DNA of 64,000 nucleotides from Dactylosporangium siamense (GTDB lineage: Bacteria; Actinomycetota; Actinomycetes; Mycobacteriales; Micromonosporaceae): positions 1 through 64,000 of the forward strand of contig NZ_BONQ01000132.1 of the NCBI RefSeq assembly GCF_016862795.1, read 5' to 3'. Each line of letters opens with the position of its first letter. Position 1 is the first letter of the stretch. Under the pieces are notes generated by a model, which saw only the letters and a program-made list of their open reading frames with translations, ran no database searches and was not told the origin of the DNA. The position numbers and the translations under genes are program-made. Shown piece after piece: positions 8,348-15,262 of the stretch.

Positions 8348-8968
8348 ATGCGGGTCCTGGTCATCAGCACCACCGGTAACAGCCTCGCCGAGCTGCTGCG
8401 CCCCTGCGCCGGCGGGCTCGACGTGCGCCCGTTGCTGCACGTGCTCAACGGCGGGCGGATCGACGCCGATCTCGTCGTGCTGCACACCCACGCACCGATC
8501 CGCGAGCTGACCGCGCTCGCCACGCTGCCGCCGCCACGGCCGCCGGTGCTGGTCGTGGCGCACGCGGTGGTGCCGGGCGACGTGGTGCCGATCCTGCGCT
8601 CCGGCGCGCGCAGCCTGCTGGTCGAGGGCCAGTACACCCGGGCGGACCTGCTGGACGCGGCCCGGGCCACCGCCGAAGGTCAGAGCAGGCTGTCACCGCT
8701 GCCGATGTCGATCGTGGTCGATCACGTGCAGCACCGCGCCGCCGACCGGTCGCCGGCGCTGCTGCACCAGCCGCTGACCCGCCGCGAGCACGAGATCATG
8801 GAGCTGATCGCGGCCGGCGAGCCCAACGCCGCGATCGCGACGCGCCTCGACCTGGCGGAGAAGACGGTCCGCAACCGGGTCAGCCAGATCTACCTGAAGC
8901 TGCGCGTCAACAACCGCACCGAGGCGATCGTGCAGTGGCTCAGCCGCACCGAACGCCGTTCAGGCTGA
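8348..8968 (+). CDS. LuxR-type regulator with degenerate receiver
   Basis: A 206-residue protein with the layout of a NarL response regulator, but the phosphorylation site is gone. The N-terminal acidic pair is replaced (VISTTGNS), the aspartate position reads VVLHTHAP with His, the Thr position is Ala (VVAHA), and the switch Lys is Glu (LLVEGQY). The LuxR HTH at about 140-206 is intact (LTRREHEIMELIAAGE, AEKTVRNRVSQIYLKLRV). It therefore probably acts without phosphorylation, perhaps as a constitutive or ligand-controlled regulator or as a heterodimer partner of the preceding regulator. The shared LVxGQ segment suggests the two genes are duplicates. The ATG at 8348 fits the domain start, though no strong ribosome-binding site is visible. 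Its last 29 bases overlap the 3' end of the convergent kinase gene. Confidence 0.85.
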   Translation: MRVLVISTTGNSLAELLRPCAGGLDVRPLLHVLNGGRIDADLVVLHTHAPIRELTALATLPPPRPPVLVVAHAVVPGDVVPILRSGARSLLVEGQYTRADLLDAARATAEGQSRLSPLPMSIVVDHVQHRAADRSPALLHQPLTRREHEIMELIAAGEPNAAIATRLDLAEKTVRNRVSQIYLKLRVNNRTEAIVQWLSRTERRSG

Positions 8969-10565
8969 ACGCCGTCGGTGCCGGGTTGGCGCCCTGCCAG
9001 GTGCCCTGCAGCCCGAACGTGAGCGTCGCGGCGGGCGCCAGCTTCGGCGTGACCCCACCGTCCTCGACGAGGACCGTCGCGCCCGACTGGGTGACGATCG
9101 CGCCCCAGTAGCTGGTGAGTTTCTGCCCGGCGGAGAACTCGAAGCGCAGCGACCACCCGTCGATCGCCTTCGTGCCCGTGTTGGTCAGGACCACGTCGGC
9201 GATGAAGCCGGGATCCCATTCATTGCGCTTCGAATAGCGCACTTTGCAGGCATTTGCTGCGTCGGTACCGGTAGACCCTCCGATGCCGGTGCCGCCTCCG
9301 GCGGCGGGTGCCGGGCCGGACGTGGCCACCGCGGGGCTTTTCGGCGGTTTCGGGCCGGCCGGTGCGGCGCTCGACGGCGCCGGTGACCCGCCGGGCGCGG
9401 TGGCGGGCGTCTGTGCGCCGGGCAGCGACGGGCCGGCACCGGCGGGCGGCGCGGCGATCCGGTCGCGGGGCGGATCGTCGGCGCCGCTGAACGGCAGGAT
9501 CAGCGCCACCGGCAGGGCGGCGGCGACGGCACCGACGAGCAGCCGCAGCCGGCGCGACGGCGGCGCACCGACCGGCGCCGGCTCGGCCGGGACGACCGCG
9601 GTGACCCGGGTGCCGCCGCCGGGACGGGACCACACCGTCAGCGTCCCGCCGCACACCCGGGCCCGCTCGTCCATCCCGACCAGGCCGTGGCTGCCGGCGA
9701 GCTGCAGGTGGCTCAGGTCGCCGGGCACGGTGAAGCCGGCCCCGTCGTCGCGGACCTCCAGGGTCACCGTGCCCCCGGCGCGGGTCAGCGACACCGCGAC
9801 CAGTTCGGCGCGGGCGTGCGCGGCGACGTTGCGCAGCGCCTCGCGCAGGATCCAGCACAGCTCGACACCCACCTCCGGCGCGATGTCGATCTTGGGTGCG
9901 GTGTCCCCGTCGGCGTTGTGCAGGATGACCCCGACGCCGCTGGTCACCGACCACTCCCGGGCGATCGCGGCGACCAGGTCCGACAGTGGCGCGTCGGCCG
10001 GGTTGGATCGCAGCTCATCGATGAGCACCCGGGCGTCGCGGGCCGCGTCGAGCGTGCCGTCGCGCAGCGTCGCCGCGAGCCGGCTGGCCCGGTCCGGCTC
10101 GGTGAGGGTGCCCGGCAGGGCCGCCGCGCCGAGCGCGATCGCGTCGAGGGTCTTGCTGAGCGAGTCGTGCATCTCCCGGGCCAGCCTGGCCCGCTCCGCC
10201 GCCGCGGCGGCGGCCCGGGCCTCGACCCGCAGCCGCTCGCCCCGCGCCGTCCACGCCCGCCGGACCCGCAGCGCGGCGACCGGCAGCAGCCCGGCCGCGG
10301 CGACGACCGCGAACACGGCGAGCCCGGCCCGGCCGGTCCCGGTCGCGGTCCCGGTCTCTGGGCGCAGCCACCACAGCAGCGCCGCCGCCGGCAGCCAGAT
10401 CACCGCGGCGGCGGGACCGAGCAGGGTGCCCGCAAGGGCGGCGGCGGCCGCCAGGGGGATCACGGCGAGCGCTCCGGGCAGGCCGCCGTAACCCACCCCG
10501 GCGATGGTCGCTCCCGTGGCGGCGAGCAGCGACACGACCGCACGAAGACGCACAGAGTCACGCAT
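8940..10565 (-). CDS. Sensor histidine kinase fused to an extracellular CBM2
   Basis: 541 residues with an unusual order. (1) Four or so hydrophobic helices at about 8-100. (2) A HisKA_3 dimerisation helix with phospho-accepting H133 (LAREMHDSLSKTL). (3) A HATPase domain with N-box REALRNVAAHA (241-251), G1 DDGAGF (273-278) and G2 SHGLVGM. (4) One further transmembrane helix at 340-359. (5) A Pro/Ala/Gly-rich linker of about 75 residues. (6) A CBM2 cellulose-binding module bounded by C440 and C540 with WSLRFEF, VTQSG and GTWQGANPAP. Of the three surface tryptophans of type-2a modules, W450 and W487 fit and the third position (about 502) is not aromatic. The last helix would place CBM2 outside the cell, so the protein could report cellulose contact to a NarL regulator. 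It follows the GGDEF-EAL gene by 27 bases, likely one operon. Confidence 0.9.
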   Translation of the reverse strand: MRDSVRLRAVVSLLAATGATIAGVGYGGLPGALAVIPLAAAAALAGTLLGPAAAVIWLPAAALLWWLRPETGTATGTGRAGLAVFAVVAAAGLLPVAALRVRRAWTARGERLRVEARAAAAAAERARLAREMHDSLSKTLDAIALGAAALPGTLTEPDRASRLAATLRDGTLDAARDARVLIDELRSNPADAPLSDLVAAIAREWSVTSGVGVILHNADGDTAPKIDIAPEVGVELCWILREALRNVAAHARAELVAVSLTRAGGTVTLEVRDDGAGFTVPGDLSHLQLAGSHGLVGMDERARVCGGTLTVWSRPGGGTRVTAVVPAEPAPVGAPPSRRLRLLVGAVAAALPVALILPFSGADDPPRDRIAAPPAGAGPSLPGAQTPATAPGGSPAPSSAAPAGPKPPKSPAVATSGPAPAAGGGTGIGGSTGTDAANACKVRYSKRNEWDPGFIADVVLTNTGTKAIDGWSLRFEFSAGQKLTSYWGAIVTQSGATVLVEDGGVTPKLAPAATLTFGLQGTWQGANPAPTAFSLNGVRCG

Positions 10566-10592
10566 GGTGCGACGAGTATCACCCGCGACGCC

Positions 10593-12866
10593 TCAGCCCG
10601 CTACTGTCCCGGCGGGCAGCTGGCGTTCGAGGTCACCGGCCGGCACCGGCCCGGAGAAGTAGCGTCCCTGCGCCTTCTCGCAGCCCAGCAGCGTCAGCTC
10701 ACGCGCCTGCCCCTCGTCCTCGACGCCCTCGGCGACGGTGTCCAGGTGCAGCATCTGCCCGAGCCGCAGCACCGCCTGCGCGACCGCCGAGCCCTTCGAG
10801 GTGCCGTCGAGCTCGGCGACGAAGCAGCTGTCGAGCTTGAGCGCGTCGACGGGCAGGCGGGTCAGGTACCGCAGCGACGAGTGGCCGGTGCCGAAGTCGT
10901 CCAGGGCGATGCGGATCCCGGCCGTGCTCAGCGCCTCGAGCTGCCGCAGGTCGGGCTCGCCGGCGACCGCGCTCTCGGGCACCTCCAGCACCAGGTGCCC
11001 GGCGAAGAACCCGGCCCGCTCCAGGATCTCCAGCACCTGCCCGGTGAAGCCCTGGTTGTCCAGCTGCCGGGGCGAGATGTTGACGTTGAGCTGCAGCGAG
11101 GGCACCCGCCGCTGCCACGCCTTGGCCTGCGCGCAGGCCTGCTCCAGCACCCAGCGGCCCAGCTCCTCGATCAGCCCGGCGCGCTCGGCGAGCGGGACGA
11201 ACAGCTCCGGTTCGAGCAGCCCGCGCCGCGGGTGCTCCCACCGCACGAGCGCCTCCACCCCGGTCACCTCGCGGCTCGGCAGCGCGACGATCGGCAGGTA
11301 CAGCAGGCGCAGCTGTCCCTCCCCGATCGCGCCGCGCAGCTCGTGCTCCAGCGACAGCTCCGCCTCGCCGGTCAGGCTGCGGTCCCAGCACTGCCAGCGG
11401 GGGCCGCCGGTGCGCCGCTTCGCCTGATACATGGCCAGGTCGGCGCGGTGCAGCAGCTCGTCGGTGGTGCACTCGCCGGGGCCGGCGATCGCGACGCCGA
11501 TGCTCGCCGACGCGCGCAGCGTCTGCTCGCCGAACGGGATCGGCTGCTCCGTCGCGGCCACGATCCGCTTGGCGACGGCGACGGCGTGGTCGACCCGGCC
11601 GATGTCGTGCAGGACCACCGCGAACTCGTCGCCGCCGAGCCGGCCGACCAGGTCGCCGCCGAGCACGCTGCGGCGCATCATCTCGCCGAACTCCACCAGC
11701 AACCGGTCCCCGGCCTCGTGCCCGAGGGTGTCGTTGACCTGCTTGAAGCCGTTCATGTCGATGAGCAGCACCGCGGTGCTGCGCGCGGTCCGCTCCCCGC
11801 GGGCGAGGGCCCGGGCGAGGACCTCGTGCACCCTGGAGCGGTTCGCCAGGCCGGTGAGCCCGTCGGTGACCGCCATCTCGCGGCTCTCCTGCTGGACGAG
11901 GCCCTGCCGCAGCACCACCAGGCCGGTGATGCCGAACGCGCCGACGACGAGCCCGGCCCACGGGTACGCCTGCTCCTGCCGCACGGCGGCCAGGATCATC
12001 AGCGCGTAGCCGACGCCGATCGCCGCGTACGGCAGCTTCCCCGCGAACCCGCGGCGGGTGGCGTGCGCCTCGGGCCGGTCCGCCACACCCCGGTGCGCCT
12101 GCCGGTTCTGCTCGACGGCGGCGACCGCGAGCAGGAAGTGCGTCGTGGTCCAGCAGACGAACTGCCAGGCCGTGCGCTCGACCTCGGCGGCGTGCGCCTG
12201 CATGTAGCCGAGGTAGCCGTCGCCGAGGGTGAACACGACCATGGCGACGGCCACGATGCCCAGCGGCCGGCGGGACGTGGGGTCCGCACCGCGCAGCAGC
12301 ACCTTGGCGATGCCGAACAGCAGGGCGAGGTCGGCGGCGGGGTAGGCGGCCGCGGCGACGACGGTGCCGACCGACGCCCCCTTGGCCAGGATGTACGGGC
12401 CGACCACGAAGTACCACATCAGCATCGCCGCGCCGGCCAGGACCGTGGCCGCGTCCAGGACGTGCTTGTGGCGCTCCATGCGGGTCGCCGAGTGCAGCGG
12501 GAACGTCTGCACCGCGAACAGCAGCATCAGCACGAACGCCAGGTGCGCGGCGTCGCCCGGGGACGGGAACGGCCGCGGGCCGGTGACGGTGAAGATGCCC
12601 ACCACGCTGAGCGCCAGCGCGTACCCGAACGACATGAACCGCCACGAGCGCCGGGTCCGCTCGGTGAGCCCGTCGTGCCGGGCGGCGCGGACGGCACCGA
12701 ACAGCCCGGCGGCGCCGAAGACGAACATCCCGGCTCCGGCGGGCGCGTCGATCGGGACCCGCCCCGTGCTGACCGCGCCGGCGATGCCCGCGAGGGTGAG
12801 CCCGTACAGGCCGCCGAGCACCCAGAGCATGGCGGTCCACCGCCTCGTCCGCTGGTCGTCTACCAC
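10593..12866 (-). CDS. Membrane GGDEF-EAL cyclic-di-GMP enzyme
   Basis: About 757 residues. The N-terminal 290 or so hold a series of seven to nine hydrophobic segments (from MLWVLGGLYGLTLAGIAGAV onward), followed by a GGDEF domain and an EAL domain. The active-site motif is intact (RLGGDEFAVVL), as is the EAL signature (VTGVEALVRWEHP), with DDFGTGHSS further on. It may therefore make, degrade or switch between both activities on c-di-GMP. This messenger controls development and attachment in actinomycetes. It is the first gene of a probable operon with the CBM2-kinase 27 bases downstream. The start is uncertain. The frame is open to a GTG at 12974 with no ribosome-binding site; I give GTG 12866, and ATG 12830, just before the first helix, is also possible. 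Confidence 0.88.
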   Translation of the reverse strand: MVDDQRTRRWTAMLWVLGGLYGLTLAGIAGAVSTGRVPIDAPAGAGMFVFGAAGLFGAVRAARHDGLTERTRRSWRFMSFGYALALSVVGIFTVTGPRPFPSPGDAAHLAFVLMLLFAVQTFPLHSATRMERHKHVLDAATVLAGAAMLMWYFVVGPYILAKGASVGTVVAAAAYPAADLALLFGIAKVLLRGADPTSRRPLGIVAVAMVVFTLGDGYLGYMQAHAAEVERTAWQFVCWTTTHFLLAVAAVEQNRQAHRGVADRPEAHATRRGFAGKLPYAAIGVGYALMILAAVRQEQAYPWAGLVVGAFGITGLVVLRQGLVQQESREMAVTDGLTGLANRSRVHEVLARALARGERTARSTAVLLIDMNGFKQVNDTLGHEAGDRLLVEFGEMMRRSVLGGDLVGRLGGDEFAVVLHDIGRVDHAVAVAKRIVAATEQPIPFGEQTLRASASIGVAIAGPGECTTDELLHRADLAMYQAKRRTGGPRWQCWDRSLTGEAELSLEHELRGAIGEGQLRLLYLPIVALPSREVTGVEALVRWEHPRRGLLEPELFVPLAERAGLIEELGRWVLEQACAQAKAWQRRVPSLQLNVNISPRQLDNQGFTGQVLEILERAGFFAGHLVLEVPESAVAGEPDLRQLEALSTAGIRIALDDFGTGHSSLRYLTRLPVDALKLDSCFVAELDGTSKGSAVAQAVLRLGQMLHLDTVAEGVEDEGQARELTLLGCEKAQGRYFSGPVPAGDLERQLPAGTVAG

Positions 12867-12987
12867 CGCGATGGCAACCCACTCCCCGAAACCGCTGCTC
12901 CTTGTCGATCGTCCTTTCGGCGGGGTACGGGTGCGGCTGAGCGAAACGGCCAGGTCTTCGGCCACGCCTTCCACATCAGCGCGGCCC

Positions 12988-13016
12988 TGACGCGTCAGCG
13001 CAGCCTTGACGCGTCA
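12988..13016. repeat. Tandem TGACGCGTCA palindromes upstream of GGDEF-EAL gene
   Basis: The perfect 10-bp palindrome TGACGCGTCA occurs at 12988-12997 and 13007-13016. Each copy is followed by GCGCAGCC, giving a 19-bp period, and a decayed third copy starts at 13027. They sit in the 268-base gap between two divergent genes. They could be operators for a dimeric regulator; no protein can be assigned. Confidence 0.5.
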
Positions 13017-13134
13017 GCGCAGCCCCTGACGCCGAAGGCCGCCGGAAAGGTTCGGGTCCGATACAGGCCTGCGAATCTTCGCTGATGTCGATACGGTGAT
13101 CGAGCACAGCACCTGACGGGGGAAGGAGGTGCTC

Positions 13135-14574
13135 GTGGATTCGCTTGCCCTGAAACAGGTTCCGGTCGTCGACCGGCCCGCTCCGCGCATCGTGCTGCTG
13201 GTCGCGGCGACTGCGGGCGTGGTCGCCCAGGGCGGTTTCTACCTACCGGGCCGAATCCTGGTGACCCTGCTGGTCGCGGCCGCGTGCCTGCTGGCCCTGC
13301 ACGCCCACCGGGACCTCTTCGCCGGGCACGCCGCGGTCCTCGGCACCGCCGCCGCGGTCGCCGGCTGGGCGCTGGTGCGCGGTGCGACGAGCGGCGGGCT
13401 GCCGGTCGCCGCCGCCGTCACGGCGAGCCTCGCCACGCTGGTCGTCGCGCAGGCGGTGGTGCGCCGCACCGCACCGGCCGGCCGCGTCTGGATCGCGTCC
13501 GGCCTGGTCGCGCTCGGCACCCTCGTCGCCGTCACCGGCTGGGCCGGCGTCGCGTGGCGGATCGGGCGCTGGTCGGTGCTCGTCGAGTCGACGTTGTGGC
13601 GGGCCGCGTCCACGCTGACCTATTCGAACGCCGCCGCGGCGGTCCTCGCCGTCACCGCGCTGCTGGCGCTGGCGATGACGCTCACCGAGCCCGGGACCTG
13701 GCGGTGGCCCTGCGCCGTCTACCTGACGCAGGTCGGCCTGGCCGCGACGCTGAGCCGGGCCGGGGCGCTCGCGTTCGCCGCCGGTCTGGTCGTGTTCGCC
13801 GCCGCGGCCGGGGCCCGGGCCGTGCTCCGGCACGCCGTCCCGGCCGCGTTCGGCGCGGCGGTCGCCCTGGCGGCGCTGGTCCCGTCGTTCCCGGCCGGCG
13901 GCCGGCCCGAGCCGCTGCTCGCGGTCGGCGGCCTGTTGGCGGGCGGTGCCGTCGCCGTCCTGGTGCCGCGGCTGCACGGCCGGCCCCTGTTCGCCGCGGT
14001 GGCGGCAGCGGCGGCGGCCGTGATCGGCGGCGGCTGGCTGCTGGCCGGGGGCGGGCCACGCCCGGCGGCGCTGGACAAGCTGCTCGACCGGCGGGCGACG
14101 TTCGCGTCGCAGGGCCGCTCCGGCGCCACCGACTCGGCGCTGGACCTGGTCGCCGCGCACCCCGTCGTGGGCAGTGGGCCGGGCCAGGCGCGGTTCTTCT
14201 GGACCGACCACACCGGCCAGCTGGTGGTGAGCCGGTGGGTCCACAACGAATACCTGCAGTGGCTGGTCGACCTCGGCGCGACCGGTCTCGTCCTGCTGCT
14301 CGCGCTGTGCGCCGCACTGTTCGCGCTCATGCGGCGCGGCCGGCGCGACGTCGTGCCCGTCGCGCTCATGCGGGGCGGCCGGCAGGACGGCGTGCCCGCA
14401 CCGCTGTGGGCGGGTGCCGCGGCCGCCGTCGCCGCGCTCGCGCTGCACAGCGCCTTTGACTTCCTGTGGGAGCTGGCGGTCGTCCCAGTGATCCTCGGTG
14501 CCCTGGTGGGCATCGCGGCGCCCTCCCACAACGAAGAGTCCGCACCACCACCCAACGGGGAGGAAACACCTTGA
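13135..14574 (+). CDS. O-antigen-ligase-like polytopic membrane protein
   Basis: 479 residues with about ten to twelve hydrophobic helices. A large loop in the second half carries the sequence type seen in O-antigen ligase / Wzy_C family proteins (GRSGATDSALDLVAAHPVVGSGPG, then WVHNEYLQWLVDLGATGL). In that family the loop transfers or polymerises undecaprenyl-linked sugar chains on the outer face of the membrane. In an actinomycete the substrate would be a cell-surface or exopolysaccharide; none is identifiable. I chose GTG 13135 because GGAAGGAGG ends 5 bases before it, whereas a GTG at 13129 overlaps that ribosome-binding site. The TGA stop overlaps the TTG start of the next gene, so the two are translationally coupled. 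Confidence 0.82.
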   Translation: MDSLALKQVPVVDRPAPRIVLLVAATAGVVAQGGFYLPGRILVTLLVAAACLLALHAHRDLFAGHAAVLGTAAAVAGWALVRGATSGGLPVAAAVTASLATLVVAQAVVRRTAPAGRVWIASGLVALGTLVAVTGWAGVAWRIGRWSVLVESTLWRAASTLTYSNAAAAVLAVTALLALAMTLTEPGTWRWPCAVYLTQVGLAATLSRAGALAFAAGLVVFAAAAGARAVLRHAVPAAFGAAVALAALVPSFPAGGRPEPLLAVGGLLAGGAVAVLVPRLHGRPLFAAVAAAAAAVIGGGWLLAGGGPRPAALDKLLDRRATFASQGRSGATDSALDLVAAHPVVGSGPGQARFFWTDHTGQLVVSRWVHNEYLQWLVDLGATGLVLLLALCAALFALMRRGRRDVVPVALMRGGRQDGVPAPLWAGAAAAVAALALHSAFDFLWELAVVPVILGALVGIAAPSHNEESAPPPNGEETP

Positions 14575-15020
14575 ACATCAAGAAGTCGAAGCTCGGCGTG
14601 GCCGCGCTCGCGGTCGGCGGGGTGCTCGCGTTCGCCGTGCCGGCCGGCGCCGCGGTCAACCTGCAGTCGGAGTCGCCGGGCGCCCTGGCCATCAAGATCA
14701 CCAAGAACGCGCAGATCAAGGCCAACGGCGCGGCCACGATCGTGACGCTGACCGTCACCTGCCCCACCAACTGGGTCTTCACCGCCGACGTGAGCGTCAC
14801 CCAGACCGTCGGCAGCATCACCACCAGCGGCCGCGGCTACACCTACGAGGCGCCCTGCACCGGCGCGGCGCAGAAGGTGAAGATCCCGGTGACGGCGTCA
14901 CCCGCGCCGTTCCAGCTCGGCGTCGCCTACGCCCTCGGCAACCTGTCGGCGCGCAACCTCTACAACTCCAACTACGCCTACGCGAACACCGGTCGCGAGA
15001 TCGTCAACGTCCAGTCCTGA
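14571..15020 (+). CDS. Small secreted protein of unknown function
   Basis: 149 residues. The start is TTG inside TTGA, overlapping the upstream stop and preceded by GGGGAGGAAA. A signal peptide (KKSK, then LGVAALAVGGVLAFAVPAGAA) is probably cleaved before VNLQSES. The mature part of about 120 residues looks beta-rich, with two cysteines (in TVTCPTNW and EAPCTGAA) that could form a disulfide. It ends in a Tyr/Asn-rich segment (LYNSNYAYANTG). I recognise no family. Coupling to the O-antigen-ligase-like gene suggests it belongs with the same surface-polysaccharide function. A terminator hairpin follows 21 bases after the stop. Confidence 0.75.
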   Translation: MNIKKSKLGVAALAVGGVLAFAVPAGAAVNLQSESPGALAIKITKNAQIKANGAATIVTLTVTCPTNWVFTADVSVTQTVGSITTSGRGYTYEAPCTGAAQKVKIPVTASPAPFQLGVAYALGNLSARNLYNSNYAYANTGREIVNVQS

Positions 15021-15041
15021 CCGTCCCTGACCCGTCACCCG

Positions 15042-15068
15042 GCGCGCCGGCCTTCCAGGCCGGCGCGC
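15042..15068 (+). terminator. Intrinsic-type terminator hairpin
   Basis: GCGCGCCGGCCT and AGGCCGGCGCGC form a perfect 12-bp stem with loop TCC, 21 bases after the stop of the small secreted protein. It closes the two-gene unit before the peroxidase promoter region. Confidence 0.8.
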
Positions 15069-15194
15069 TCGGCGTCACCCCAACCGTGCCTCGGTCCACC
15101 GCAGCTGGGCCCCGCCGCCGTCGGACGGCATGACGACACTTTCGACCGGGGCGGCATTGACAACGGTGGCTGAAACGTCGAACCTTCACTGCAG

Positions 15195-15206
15195 GAGAGC
15201 GCTTTC
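15195..15206. promoter_or_regulatory. LacI-type AGCGCT-core operator upstream of peroxidase
   Basis: GAGAGCGCTTTC shares the AGCGCT core and most flanking symmetry with the CebR-like sites at the cellulase. It lies 57 bases before the peroxidase ATG. It deviates from the CebR consensus, so it may be a weak site or the site of a related LacI-family regulator. Confidence 0.5.
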
Positions 15207-15262
15207 TGCTCATGTCCGCGCGGCACGACCCGCGCGGAACCGCCCCTGAGCAGGGAGAGCCA

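Noticed and set aside
9687..13085. A plus-strand frame of over 1100 codons opposite the kinase and GGDEF-EAL genes
   Set aside because: Composition is a GC-bias shadow (Arg/Gly/Gln/Pro-rich, no domains), and both minus-strand genes have clear motifs.
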